Source of the DNA: Mycobacterium sp. | GTDB taxonomy: Bacteria; Actinomycetota; Actinomycetes; Mycobacteriales; Mycobacteriaceae | DNA: 64,000 nt | Assembly: GCA_025965895.1 (NCBI GenBank) | Contig: JAOPWC010000135.1 | Span: 1-64,000 of the forward strand | Direction of reading: 5' to 3' | In this document: positions 1-7,616 of the stretch, piece by piece | How positions within the stretch are numbered: the first letter of the stretch is position 1 | Layout of the letters: each line of letters opens with the position of its first letter | The notes under the pieces: generated by a model | Database searches by the model: none | What the model was told of the DNA's origin: nothing | The model's input: the letters and a program-made list of their open reading frames with translations, nothing else | Made by a program: the position numbers and the translations under genes

Positions 1-248
1 AGCCGATCGGCCAGCGCATGGGCCAGCGTGCCGCCCAGCTCGACCGGCCCGCACTGCGCCCCGGTCGCGTTGAGCAGATCATGCTGCAGCGCCGGCAGCC
101 GCCGCGCCAGCACCTCCAGGTTCGCCAAAACCGTCAGGCAGTCCCGGCCCGTCAACACCCCCTGCGGGCGCAGCTTCACACACCGCGCCATCGCCTCGCC
201 CAGCGCGTCCACCGCATCCAGGAACCCGTCCCGATCATTCGAACGCAT
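1..248 (-). CDS. DUF222 / 13E12-type HNH endonuclease family protein, N-terminal part (runs off the left edge)
   Basis: An open frame begins with ATG at 248 on the minus strand and stays open to position 1, giving 82 residues with no stop. It starts MRSNDRDGFLDAVDALGEA and contains LARRLPALQHDLLNA. This helical pattern is typical of the DUF222 domain at the head of the mycobacterial 13E12 repeat family, whose members usually end in an HNH nuclease motif. That motif would lie outside the window, so nuclease identity is an inference. On the coding strand TAGCTT lies just upstream of the ATG and could be a -10 element for a nearly leaderless transcript. These genes are dispersed multicopy repeats in mycobacteria, and the cellular role is unclear. 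Confidence 0.75.
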   Translation of the reverse strand, partial: MRSNDRDGFLDAVDALGEAMARCVKLRPQGVLTGRDCLTVLANLEVLARRLPALQHDLLNATGAQCGPVELGGTLAHALADR

Positions 249-287
249 GTGCTAAAGCTACCGCCACCCGTCGACAAGCCGCCCACG

Positions 288-314
288 TTGTCCACAGAGA
301 ACTATTGATCCACA
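288..314 (+). promoter_or_regulatory. Pair of DnaA-box-like nonamers
   Basis: TTGTCCACA at 288-296 matches the mycobacterial DnaA-box consensus. TGATCCACA at 306-314 differs from TTATCCACA at one position. Both are in the same orientation, with start points 18 bp apart, in the short gap between the DUF222 gene start and the adenylate cyclase stop. Binding by DnaA is an inference from sequence alone; there is no other origin-like structure here. Confidence 0.35.
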
Positions 315-321
315 AGCGGAT

Positions 322-1437
322 TCATTCATCTGGCGCCCGGCGCGCACGGAACAGTTTCGTTTCGCCCTTCACGCCTTTGAGATGGCGCGCACCGGCGAAC
401 GACCACGAAAACTCCCCTGCGTCACCGATCAGCTCGTGTGTCGACTCGGCGACCAGAACGGAACCCGGGCGCGCGACGCCTGTCACCCGGCTCGCCACGT
501 TGACAGGGCTGCCGAACCAGTCCCCGGCGCGACTGACCGCCAAACCGGATGCCACTCCCACCCGCAATTGCGGTAGTCCCTCCTTGTCTGCAGCCGCCAC
601 CAGATCCAGCACCCCCTCCAACACCGGCGCGGGCTCCGGACACATCAGCATCACCGCATCGCCGATCGTCTTGATGAACCGCACCGGCGGGACGGTCACG
701 TCGCGGGCCAGGTCGGCAAGATTGCTGGCGAGCCGTTCCAGGTCCTCCGGGGGCACCGCCTCACCGAGGCGCGTGAAGCCGACCATGTCGGCAAACGCGA
801 TCGTCACCTCGCGCGCACCAGGCAACGCACTGCCGGCGGCCCGCTCCGACGCATTGACGGCTTCGGTTTCCAGCGAATGACGCAGCTGGAGGAACAGCAT
901 GTCCTGGATCATCGGGCCCAGCTGCGGGGCCACGCGTTTCACCATCGCCTCCGATCCCTTGGCGATGTCCAATTCCGTTGCGCCCGGGTGCGAGACCGCG
1001 GCCAACGCCGTCCAGCGCATCGCCTCCGCGGCATGAGCCAGGCCATCGGCGAGCACCCGAACCACGGCGACCAATTGCTCGGGATCCATGCCGGCGTCGA
1101 TGAACTCTTGAATCCGTGCGGCCGACTCGCCGTCGGCCCGCAGGTGCACCGGCGCGTCGGGGTCGTCGACACGAGACAGGCCGACGGCACGCTGTATCCG
1201 CTGCAGCAGATCGAGGTCTATTCCCTTGCTCTCGGTAATCTCTCGTGCCGACACATAGGTCCCGTCATCCCCCATCACACGACGCGCGGGCAGCAGCATT
1301 GGGGCGAACGCACCGCTGACCTGTTCTACGGAGAAACCGCGCTCGAGCAGCCATGCAATCAGTTCGGCACGTTGCGCACGCGCGTCGCCCTCGAGGCCGT
1401 CAAGCAGTCCCGATGCCTCGATATCCACATCAGCCAC
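322..1437 (-). CDS. Class III adenylate cyclase with N-terminal regulatory domain (Rv1264-like)
   Basis: A 371-residue soluble protein that should convert ATP to 3',5'-cAMP. The N-terminal half (about 1-195) resembles the helical autoinhibitory, pH-sensing module of Rv1264. The C-terminal half (about 205-371) is the class III catalytic domain. Visible residues: metal-binding D217 in FADMVGFT and D260 in IGDAV, substrate-selecting K256 (KTIGD) and D306 (GDWFG), and transition-state N313 and R317 (PVNVASR). All canonical positions are intact, so an active homodimer is expected. The start lies 5 bp beyond the stop of the upstream glycosylase gene, so the two are probably co-transcribed. Activation at acidic pH is known for Rv1264 and inferred here. 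Confidence 0.88.
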   Translation of the reverse strand: MADVDIEASGLLDGLEGDARAQRAELIAWLLERGFSVEQVSGAFAPMLLPARRVMGDDGTYVSAREITESKGIDLDLLQRIQRAVGLSRVDDPDAPVHLRADGESAARIQEFIDAGMDPEQLVAVVRVLADGLAHAAEAMRWTALAAVSHPGATELDIAKGSEAMVKRVAPQLGPMIQDMLFLQLRHSLETEAVNASERAAGSALPGAREVTIAFADMVGFTRLGEAVPPEDLERLASNLADLARDVTVPPVRFIKTIGDAVMLMCPEPAPVLEGVLDLVAAADKEGLPQLRVGVASGLAVSRAGDWFGSPVNVASRVTGVARPGSVLVAESTHELIGDAGEFSWSFAGARHLKGVKGETKLFRARRAPDE

Positions 1438-1441
1438 GGCG

Positions 1442-1933
1442 TCAACCTACCTCGACAATCGCTCGCCAAGCCTGCAGCTTCGCCGTGAACGGTACTGCGG
1501 CGTTCGCCGGGCTGGTCGACGGCAGCCGGCGAAACGCGACATGGGCGGGCGATGCGGCCACCAAGCGACGAAACACCTGCTCGGCCTTCGCGCCGTTGAA
1601 CAGGACCTGGGAGACGCCCGGATGTGACGCGAACAGCCCTTCAAAGTCGTTGACTACCATTGCGTTTCGGGAAATCGCCGAATCGAGGCTGCCGTTCCGT
1701 TCGCAGCTGTGCAACACATCCCACAATCCGATGTGAGCGCTGCGCAAGGCGACGAGTCGATTCTCGTAACCGTCCCCAGGATCGAAACCGACGAGCTCAC
1801 CGACGATGCGCCAGAATGCATTTCGCGGATGGGCATAGTACTGGGCTCGGCGCAGCGAAACCGCGCCCGGCATTGAGCCGAGAACGAGAACGCGGGTGCC
1901 GTCGTCGATAACGGGCGGAAAACTAGCCGGCAC
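1442..1933 (-). CDS. DNA-deoxyinosine (hypoxanthine) glycosylase, UDG family 6
   Basis: A 163-residue member of the uracil-DNA glycosylase superfamily. The N-terminal motif VLGSMPGAVSLRRAQYYAHP followed by RNAFWRI is diagnostic of the hypoxanthine-DNA glycosylase group. The C-terminal PSTSPANA segment corresponds to the second active-site loop. The enzyme would excise hypoxanthine, from deaminated adenine, to start base excision repair. Its ATG lies inside the last codons of the upstream AraC-type gene (11-nt overlap), indicating translational coupling. No iron-sulphur cysteines are seen, in contrast to UdgB at 5364-6245, so the window holds two unrelated UDG-fold enzymes. Confidence 0.8.
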   Translation of the reverse strand: MPASFPPVIDDGTRVLVLGSMPGAVSLRRAQYYAHPRNAFWRIVGELVGFDPGDGYENRLVALRSAHIGLWDVLHSCERNGSLDSAISRNAMVVNDFEGLFASHPGVSQVLFNGAKAEQVFRRLVAASPAHVAFRRLPSTSPANAAVPFTAKLQAWRAIVEVG

Positions 1934-2726
1934 GTGTTCGGGCCCCGTACTCGCCGGGCGTGCATCCCAGCATCGTCCGAAAATCGCTGATGAAATGCGG
2001 CTGGTCGTACCAGCCGAGCCGCACCGCGAGGTCAGCGAAATCTACGCCGCGGTTGGTCTCGATCTCCAGTGCCGCATGCTGCAGCCGATATCGGCACAGC
2101 ACCCACGTCACCGGCACCCCGACGTAGCGGCCGAAGACCCGCTGCGCTTTACGGGCGCTCCACGGCGAGAGCCGCATCACCTGCTCGACGCGTTGCAGCC
2201 GGTCGTGGTCCGTCATCCGGTTCACCAGCGGCCGGAGCTTTAGGTAGGTCTCGTCGACCGGTGCTTCAGGTGCTATGTCCGCCTCAAACGCGTGAACCGA
2301 GCCGTCGACGTCCAGCGGTGCATCCGGCATCAGGTTCTCCGCACGCACCACCCGGCCGGTAAGGGAGCCCGCGTCCGAACCGAACCGCGCGGTGAAGCCG
2401 ACGGGATGGAATCGCGCGCCGACCACCGCGCCGGTGCCGTTGATCGTTCGGAACGCACGATCGACGACGCCGTGCGCCGGTACGGCGGGCAATGTGTGGC
2501 CATGCCGATGGGCGTTGGTGCCCCATTCGCGGGTCAGGTTTACGGCCGGGAAGGTGATGACGGTGGAGTCGAACGGCTCCTGGCCCCGCAAGTCCCCCCG
2601 CACGATCCAGTAGTGGTCCACATATCGGGCCGCTGCCGCGGAGGGTCCGCGCCGGTCCAGCGTGAATGCAGAGCCGCTCCGCGCGGCCCCTACCACGCCG
2701 CGCACCGGTGTCGCGTTGTTCTGTCG
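1923..2726 (-). CDS. AraC-family transcriptional regulator
   Basis: About 267 residues. The N-terminal ~150 residues form an uncharacterised sensing domain (YVDHYWIVRGDL, HTLPAVPAHGVVD) like that of other AraC regulators with a DUF6597-type head. The C-terminal ~100 residues carry the paired helix-turn-helix: SARKAQRVFGRYVGVPVTWV, then DFADLAVRLGWYDQPHFISD and FRTMLGCTPGEY. The start MRQNNATP at 2726 is preferred because the longer frame would run into the adjacent VOC remnant, but 2774 is also possible. The gene is the first of an overlapping set with the glycosylase and then the adenylate cyclase. The ligand is unknown, and control of the downstream repair gene is a reasonable guess. Confidence 0.8.
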   Translation of the reverse strand, partial: RQNNATPVRGVVGAARSGSAFTLDRRGPSAAAARYVDHYWIVRGDLRGQEPFDSTVITFPAVNLTREWGTNAHRHGHTLPAVPAHGVVDRAFRTINGTGAVVGARFHPVGFTARFGSDAGSLTGRVVRAENLMPDAPLDVDGSVHAFEADIAPEAPVDETYLKLRPLVNRMTDHDRLQRVEQVMRLSPWSARKAQRVFGRYVGVPVTWVLCRYRLQHAALEIETNRGVDFADLAVRLGWYDQPHFISDFRTMLGCTPGEYGARTRAG

Positions 2727-2772
2727 CATTTTTGCAAGCCGCCTCGGACCAACCCTACGAAACTTCGCAGGC

Positions 2773-3244
2773 AAGAGCGTCAGACCTATTCCGCAGGGCT
2801 ACACCAGCCTGACCCCGTTCCCGTGCGTCGACGGCACGGCCGCACCGATCGGGTTCTACGTCGACGTATTCGGCGCGACCCTGGTGGACCGGATGGACGG
2901 ACCCGAGGGCATCGTCGCGCATGCCGAGCTTGATTTCGGCAATGGGCGGCTTCAGCGGTCCGATCCGTGAGAGGCATACGAACTCGCCGCTCCCGACAAG
3001 GCCGCGTTTGCGACGCACTCGCTCGCGCTGTACTGGCCCGACGTCGACGACGTCGTCACGCGCGCTGAGCGGGCCGATGCCACGATCCGTGAGCGGGCGC
3101 AGACCTTCGTGACGGGCGACAGGTTCGCGTCGATTGTGGATCCGTTCGGACAGCGGTGGACGGTGATGACCCTGGTCGAAGACGTCAGCGCGCAGGAAGC
3201 GCGAGCGCCGCATGACCGAATGGGCCGCCCAGGACGTGGGCTGA
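2773..3244 (+). pseudogene. VOC (glyoxalase/bleomycin-resistance) family gene, degraded
   Basis: Reading from 2773 gives SVRPIPQGYTSLTPF and then FYVDVFGATLVDRMDGPEG, the N-terminal half of a VOC-fold protein. Three lesions are visible. Where the start codon is expected there is AAG (2773-2775). An in-frame TGA sits at 2968-2970, where relatives have a Ser codon after SDP. Beyond the TGA the frame continues as a convincing VOC C-terminus (PFGQRWTVMTLVEDVSAQEA). A one-base shift near 3200 then puts the natural end ERRMTEWAAQDVG and its stop (3242-3244) in another frame. Coding similarity on both sides of each lesion supports a recently inactivated gene. Stop readthrough would not repair the frameshift or the missing start. 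Confidence 0.8.
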
Positions 3245-3269
3245 CCGGGCCGGCCACTACGGTTGCCAC

Positions 3270-3701
3270 ATGTCATGCGTGTTCTGCGACATCGTCGCCG
3301 ATAAGGCGCCCGCGATACGGATCTTCGAGGACGACGGGTATCTCGCGATCCTCGACACCCGGCCGTTCACCCGCGGGCATACGCTGGTGCTGCCGAAACG
3401 GCACACCGTGGACATGACCAACACGCCGCCGGAAACACTGGCCGACATGGTGACGATAGGGCAGCGGATCGCCCGAGCGACGCGCGAGTCGGAACTTCAT
3501 GCGGATGGCAACAACGTCGTCATCAACGACGGTCGCGCCGCGTTCCAGTCGGTGCTACACATTCACCTGCATGTCGTGCCGCGGCGCAGTGGCGACAAGC
3601 TCTCGTTCGCCAAAGGCATGGTGCTGCGACGCGACCCCGACCGGGAAACCACCGGCCGGATCCTGCGGGAGGCACTGGCCAAGATCGACGCCGCGGGGTG
3701 A
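3270..3701 (+). CDS. HIT-family nucleotide-binding hydrolase (Rv1262c-like)
   Basis: A 143-residue cytoplasmic protein of the histidine triad superfamily, whose members cleave nucleoside phosphoramidates or dinucleotides. The triad is H97-I-H99-L-H101 followed by VV (LHIHLHVVP), with the central histidine as nucleophile. C3 and C6 (CVFC) plus H45 (KRHTVD) resemble the zinc-site residues of bacterial HIT proteins. Length is normal for the family. The stop abuts the following DDN-like gene, suggesting one transcript. The natural substrate cannot be told from sequence. Confidence 0.88.
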   Translation: MSCVFCDIVADKAPAIRIFEDDGYLAILDTRPFTRGHTLVLPKRHTVDMTNTPPETLADMVTIGQRIARATRESELHADGNNVVINDGRAAFQSVLHIHLHVVPRRSGDKLSFAKGMVLRRDPDRETTGRILREALAKIDAAG

Positions 3702-3712
3702 CACTGGCTTCC

Positions 3713-4153
3713 ATGAGTTTTGTGGAGGACAAGGTGTTGCCGCAAGTTTTGAGGGCGCACGACGCGGTCTATCGGCACACCCACGGCTGGATCGGTCACC
3801 GGACGCTCGGAATTCCCAGCCTGCTGCTGCACACCATCGGCGCGAAGACCGGGAAGAACCGCACGACATCGCTGACCTACGCCCGCGACGGCGACAGCTA
3901 TCTCGTCGTCGGCTCAAAGAGCGGCGCACCGCAGGCACCGGGCTGGTATCACAACCTGAAAGCCACCCCGAACGCCGAGATCAATGTCGGCCCACGACGC
4001 TTCGGCGTTACCGCACGCCCGGTGCTGCCCGGCGATCCGGACTACGACCGGCTGTGGCAGATCGTCAACGAAAACAACAGCAACCGCTACATCGAGTATC
4101 AGAAGAAAACGTCACGGCCCATCCCGGTCGTGGCGCTGACGCCTCGAACGTGA
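3713..4153 (+). CDS. DDN-like F420-dependent nitroreductase-family protein (Rv1261c-like)
   Basis: About 146 residues with the split beta-barrel pattern of deazaflavin-dependent nitroreductases: LGIPSLLLHTIGAKTGKNRT, then YLVVGSKSGAPQAPGWYHNL and KATPNAEINVG. The GAKTGK...R segment is the conserved F420 phosphate-binding stretch. Such proteins use reduced F420 to reduce quinones, nitroaromatics or other hydrophobic substrates, and some act as menaquinone reductases. The ATG at 3713 gives the usual N-terminus. An alternative GTG at 3698 overlaps the HIT stop as GTGA. Placed directly after the HIT gene, it is probably co-transcribed. The exact substrate is unknown. Confidence 0.85.
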   Translation: MSFVEDKVLPQVLRAHDAVYRHTHGWIGHRTLGIPSLLLHTIGAKTGKNRTTSLTYARDGDSYLVVGSKSGAPQAPGWYHNLKATPNAEINVGPRRFGVTARPVLPGDPDYDRLWQIVNENNSNRYIEYQKKTSRPIPVVALTPRT

Positions 4154-4160
4154 TCTGGAT

Positions 4161-5222
4161 TTAGAACAGCTCCTTGGCAAGCAGTTCCAGGGTCGCCTCA
4201 CGCCCCGGGGCGGTATCCGGGTCGGTGCCGCGCCGCTCGGACGCAACGGGACTGACCATCACCTCGTCGACGTCGAAGCGCTCGGCCAGCGCCCGAACCT
4301 GATCGGCCCCTTCCGCCGGGGTCCCCACGACAGCGCGCCGCAGGCCCGCGTCTACGATCGCCTTTTCTTGCGGGCTGAGTTGAGCCGCCTCGGCGTCTTC
4401 GACGAGGTCCAGCGGGCCGAGCGGCTGCCCGGTACGTAGCCGCGCCATCATCTGAAGGTTGGGCAGCAGCAGCGCCTCGGCTTCGTCGTGGGTTGGCGCG
4501 ACCGATGCGTTCACGGTCAGGAAGGTCACCGGCTCCGGCGCGAGTTCGCTCGGGACGAATTCGCGCCGGTAGGCTTCCAACGCTTCTTCGGTGCCCTGAC
4601 CGGAGAAGTGGTGCGCGAAGACATATGGCAGGCCCTTGGCGGCGGCCAGGTGCGCCGAGTACATCGACGAGCCGAGCAGCCACAGCCGCGGCTCGCCGGT
4701 CGCGGCGGGAGTCGCCTTGAGGACGTAGCGCTCGCGGGGGATCGCCACGCGCACGCCACCGGCGCTCATCAGCGCGCGCACGTCGTCGAGGTACTCGGGG
4801 AAGTTCTCGATGTCGCGATCGTCGCGCCCGGCCGGACCGCGCAGCATCAAGGATGTGACCGGGTCAGAACCGGGGGCACGGCCGATGCCCAGGTCGATGC
4901 GCCCCGGATACGCCGCCTCGAGCAACGCGAACTGTTCTGCCACTGCCAGCGGCGCATGGTTGGGCAGCATCACGCCGCCCGAGCCCAACCGCAGCTGCGA
5001 TGTGTGTGCGCCCAGGTAGGCGATCAGCACCGGCGGGCTGGTGGCCGCGACCGACGGCATGTTGTGGTGCTCTGCGACCCAGTAGCGGGTGTAGCCGAGG
5101 CGGTCGGCGGTCTGCGCCAGCCGCCGCGTGGCGGCCAGGGCATCCGACGTCGACTGATCCGTCCGCACCGGGACAAGATCAAGAACAGAAAGTCGCATGG
5201 CAGGGTCAACGTGTTCGGCCAT
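4161..5222 (-). CDS. Luciferase-like (LLM class) flavin-dependent monooxygenase
   Basis: A 353-residue TIM-barrel flavoprotein of the bacterial luciferase superfamily. MRLSVLDLVPVRTDQS, GYTRYWVAEHHNMP, LRLGSGGVMLPNHAP and GRIDLGIGRAPGSD are the standard N-terminal FMN-binding blocks of the MsnO8-like subgroup. ATG at 5222 has AGGA nine bases upstream; the more typical N-terminus MRLSVLD would start at 5198. The gene is convergent with the DDN-like gene. In M. tuberculosis this slot holds a different flavoprotein (Rv1260), so this is a local substitution. The substrate is unknown. Confidence 0.85.
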   Translation of the reverse strand: MAEHVDPAMRLSVLDLVPVRTDQSTSDALAATRRLAQTADRLGYTRYWVAEHHNMPSVAATSPPVLIAYLGAHTSQLRLGSGGVMLPNHAPLAVAEQFALLEAAYPGRIDLGIGRAPGSDPVTSLMLRGPAGRDDRDIENFPEYLDDVRALMSAGGVRVAIPRERYVLKATPAATGEPRLWLLGSSMYSAHLAAAKGLPYVFAHHFSGQGTEEALEAYRREFVPSELAPEPVTFLTVNASVAPTHDEAEALLLPNLQMMARLRTGQPLGPLDLVEDAEAAQLSPQEKAIVDAGLRRAVVGTPAEGADQVRALAERFDVDEVMVSPVASERRGTDPDTAPGREATLELLAKELF

Positions 5223-5349
5223 CGGGATAGTCCTGAAGGGTCAGCGAGTTGACGATCTGCGCAAACCCGATCGGGGTCCGCGCGCCGGTGTCCTCGTCGA
5301 ATACGAACGACTGGTTCGTGAGTACATAGTCGCGTATCTCCCTCGTCGT
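5206..5349 (-). other. Short protein-like frame without a recognisable start codon
   Basis: Between udgB and the monooxygenase, a 47-codon minus-strand frame follows a TAA (5350-5352). It reads REIRDYVLTNQSFVFDEDTG and then ARTPIGFAQIVNSLTLQDYP before a TGA at 5206-5208. The composition looks like a real protein rather than an antisense shadow. No ATG, GTG or TTG precedes the sensible part; an ATA lies near GAGGGAG. It overlaps the first codons of the monooxygenase. It may be a small coupled gene with an unusual start or the remnant of one. I do not recognise the family. Confidence 0.3.
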
Positions 5350-5363
5350 TTATGAAACCTCCG

Positions 5364-6245
5364 TCACCGAATACCCGCTTCTGTCTTGGCCTTGGCGAAG
5401 ATGTCGTCCAGCATTGCCCGGGTCAGCTTGCCGGTGAAGGTGTTCTGCTGGCTCGGGTGATAGCACCCCAGCAGCACCACCGTTCCGTGTCGGGAGCGCA
5501 GTGTCGCCGCGGCACCGTGGCCGAACCTCGGCAGGGGGGAGCCGACTGAGCCGCCGCCGGCGCGCACCATCCGAAGCGCCGCCCGCCACGCGAACGCGCC
5601 GAGCGCGACGATCACTCGGACGTGCGGGCTGATCAGCCGCCATTCGGCGTCCAGCCATGGCGCACAGGTCTGCTGCTCGGCAGGCGTGGGCGCGTTGCCC
5701 GGCGGCGCACAGCGCACGGCAGCCGCCATCCGCGTGTCGAAAAGCTGCAACCCGTCGCCTGCGTCGACACTGTCCGGCGAACTCGCCAGACCGGCGCGGT
5801 ATAGCGCCGCGTATAACACGTCACCGGAACGGTCGCCGGTGAAGACGCGCCCGGTCCGGTTGCCGCCGTGAGCCGCCGGCGCGAGGCCGACGATGAGCAG
5901 TCGCGGCCTGGCCGAGCCCCAGCCCGGGATCGGACGGCCCCAGTACGGTTGATCGGCGAACGACTTTCGCTTCGCCGCGGCAACCTCTTCCCGCCACTCG
6001 ACTAGCCGCGGGCAGGCGCGGCACACCGATATCCGCGCGTCGAGTTGTGGAAGCGTCGTGGCGGTGGATGCTTCGGCCACCACCTGCGCGGGTGTCGACG
6101 CGACCGGGGTGTGCGGGGTCGCCGGGTCGCCGGGCCAGCCGGCACCGGCCGGCACGGGAGAGTCGAACGGCGTGCCGAGGCGTGGATGAGGCAGAAGCAC
6201 CGGTCCACTGTGCACGCGGCCGAATTTCCGTCGCCGACCGGGCAT
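5364..6245 (-). CDS. udgB: Family 5 uracil-DNA glycosylase with Fe-S cluster
   Basis: With the start at 6245 the protein has 293 residues, close to the mycobacterial UdgB length. It removes uracil and other deaminated or oxidised bases, including from double-stranded DNA. The 4Fe-4S ligands are C75, C78, C179 and C194. Active-site motif A is GLAPAAHGGNRTG (120-132) and motif B is HPSQQN (H263). An alternative ATG at 6275 would overlap the divergent start of tap, so 6245 was chosen. The long frame upstream of it is an antisense shadow of tap. Divergent placement next to tap matches the Rv1259/Rv1258c pair. Confidence 0.9.
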   Translation of the reverse strand: MPGRRRKFGRVHSGPVLLPHPRLGTPFDSPVPAGAGWPGDPATPHTPVASTPAQVVAEASTATTLPQLDARISVCRACPRLVEWREEVAAAKRKSFADQPYWGRPIPGWGSARPRLLIVGLAPAAHGGNRTGRVFTGDRSGDVLYAALYRAGLASSPDSVDAGDGLQLFDTRMAAAVRCAPPGNAPTPAEQQTCAPWLDAEWRLISPHVRVIVALGAFAWRAALRMVRAGGGSVGSPLPRFGHGAAATLRSRHGTVVLLGCYHPSQQNTFTGKLTRAMLDDIFAKAKTEAGIR

Positions 6246-6273
6246 CGCCGCTGCTAAATTCTCCCCGATTCCC

Positions 6274-7536
6274 ATGTCCACACTGTCGCGCCGTCCCGCG
6301 TACCTCCTGCTGTTCGCGGCGCTGTCCGCGTCGGCCGGGAACGGCATCTCGATCGTGGCTTTTCCGTGGCTGGTGTTGCAGCGAAACGGCAGCGCACTCG
6401 AGGCGTCGATCGTTGCCGGCGCAGCGTCGCTTCCGCTGCTGTTTTCCACGCTGATAGCCGGCACTGCGGTGGATTTTCTTGGGCGCAAACGCATTTCGAT
6501 ACTGTCCGATGCACTGTCGGGGGCTACCGTCGCCACAGTCCCTTTGCTGGCTCTCACGCTTGGCGCGCACAGCGTGAACGTCGCGGTGCTCGCGACGCTC
6601 GCGGCGCTTGGCGCAGTGTTCGACCCGGCCGGGATCACCGCCCGCGAATCGATGCTGCCTGAAGCAGCAGCGCGGGCGGGGTGGACTCTCGACCGCACCA
6701 ACGGGTTGTACGAGGCGGTCTTCAACGCGGCCTACATCGTCGGTCCAGGCGTGGCCGGGCTGCTCATCGCCACCATCGGCGGGATCAACACGATGTGGGT
6801 CACCGCCGGGTTCTTCGGGCTGTCGATCCTCGCGGTAATCGTCCTTCGATTGGAGGGCGCGGGGGCGCCCACCATCGAGCAGCGGCCCGAGGGAGTCTGG
6901 GCCGGGATGCTCGACGGCTTGCGGTTCGTCTGGAACCTCAAAGTGCTGCGCACACTGGCGCTGATCGACCTCGCGATGACCGGGTTGTACCTCCCGATGG
7001 AAAGCGTGCTCTTCCCGAAGTACTTCGCCCAACACAACCAGCCGGCGCAACTCGGCTGGGTGTTGATGGCGCTGAGCATCGGCGGCCTTGTCGGCGCGCT
7101 GGCGTACCCGCTGCTGGTGCGGCACCTGACTCGGCGTGCGATCGTTCTCATCGCGACGCTGACGCTGGGGACGTGTACCGCCCTGATCTCGTTACTGCCG
7201 CCGCTGGCCGTCATCCTGCTGCTGTGCGCGCTCGTCGGGCTCGTGTACGGGCCGATCGCCCCGATCTACAACTATGTGATGCAGGCGAAGTCGCCGCCGC
7301 AACTTCGTGGCCGCGTGGTGGGCGTCATGACGTCGCTGGCCTACGCTGCGGGCCCGCTGGGTTTCATGCTGGCCGGTCCACTGGCCGACGCGTTCGGGCT
7401 GCGTACCACGTTCCTCGCACTCGCTGTGCCGATGATCGCGATCGGGTCGGTGTCGCTGTTGCTGCCGGCGCTGTACGACCTGGACCGTTCATCCGAGGAG
7501 AATCCTGGTCGAGGTCGCGTGAGTCCGCCGAAATAG
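6274..7536 (+). CDS. tap: Tap-type MFS multidrug efflux transporter (Rv1258c-like)
   Basis: A 420-residue major facilitator protein with about 12 hydrophobic helices, likely a proton-driven exporter. It follows the mycobacterial Tap pump closely as I remember it: ISIVAFPWLVLQR, LIAGTAVDFLGRKR (motif A region between helices 2 and 3), FDPAGITARESMLPEAAARA, LYLPMESVLFPKYF and LRGRVVGVMTSLAYAAGPLG. Tap exports tetracycline, aminoglycosides and spectinomycin in other mycobacteria, so intrinsic drug tolerance is the expected role. The ATG at 6274 begins 29 bp from the chosen udgB start on the other strand. No regulator gene is adjacent. Confidence 0.9.
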   Translation: MSTLSRRPAYLLLFAALSASAGNGISIVAFPWLVLQRNGSALEASIVAGAASLPLLFSTLIAGTAVDFLGRKRISILSDALSGATVATVPLLALTLGAHSVNVAVLATLAALGAVFDPAGITARESMLPEAAARAGWTLDRTNGLYEAVFNAAYIVGPGVAGLLIATIGGINTMWVTAGFFGLSILAVIVLRLEGAGAPTIEQRPEGVWAGMLDGLRFVWNLKVLRTLALIDLAMTGLYLPMESVLFPKYFAQHNQPAQLGWVLMALSIGGLVGALAYPLLVRHLTRRAIVLIATLTLGTCTALISLLPPLAVILLLCALVGLVYGPIAPIYNYVMQAKSPPQLRGRVVGVMTSLAYAAGPLGFMLAGPLADAFGLRTTFLALAVPMIAIGSVSLLLPALYDLDRSSEENPGRGRVSPPK

Positions 7537-7616
7537 AATTCCGGGCTGCTGAAACGCCCTTCGTGACAGCCCCCACCTTTCTACCTCGGTGGCGGACCTG
7601 CTCGTAGCATCGAGTT

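Noticed and set aside
5364..6725. UdgB start at 6725 or 6275
   Set aside because: The extension is antisense to tap and lacks family similarity; 6245 gives the normal length and avoids overlap with the tap start.
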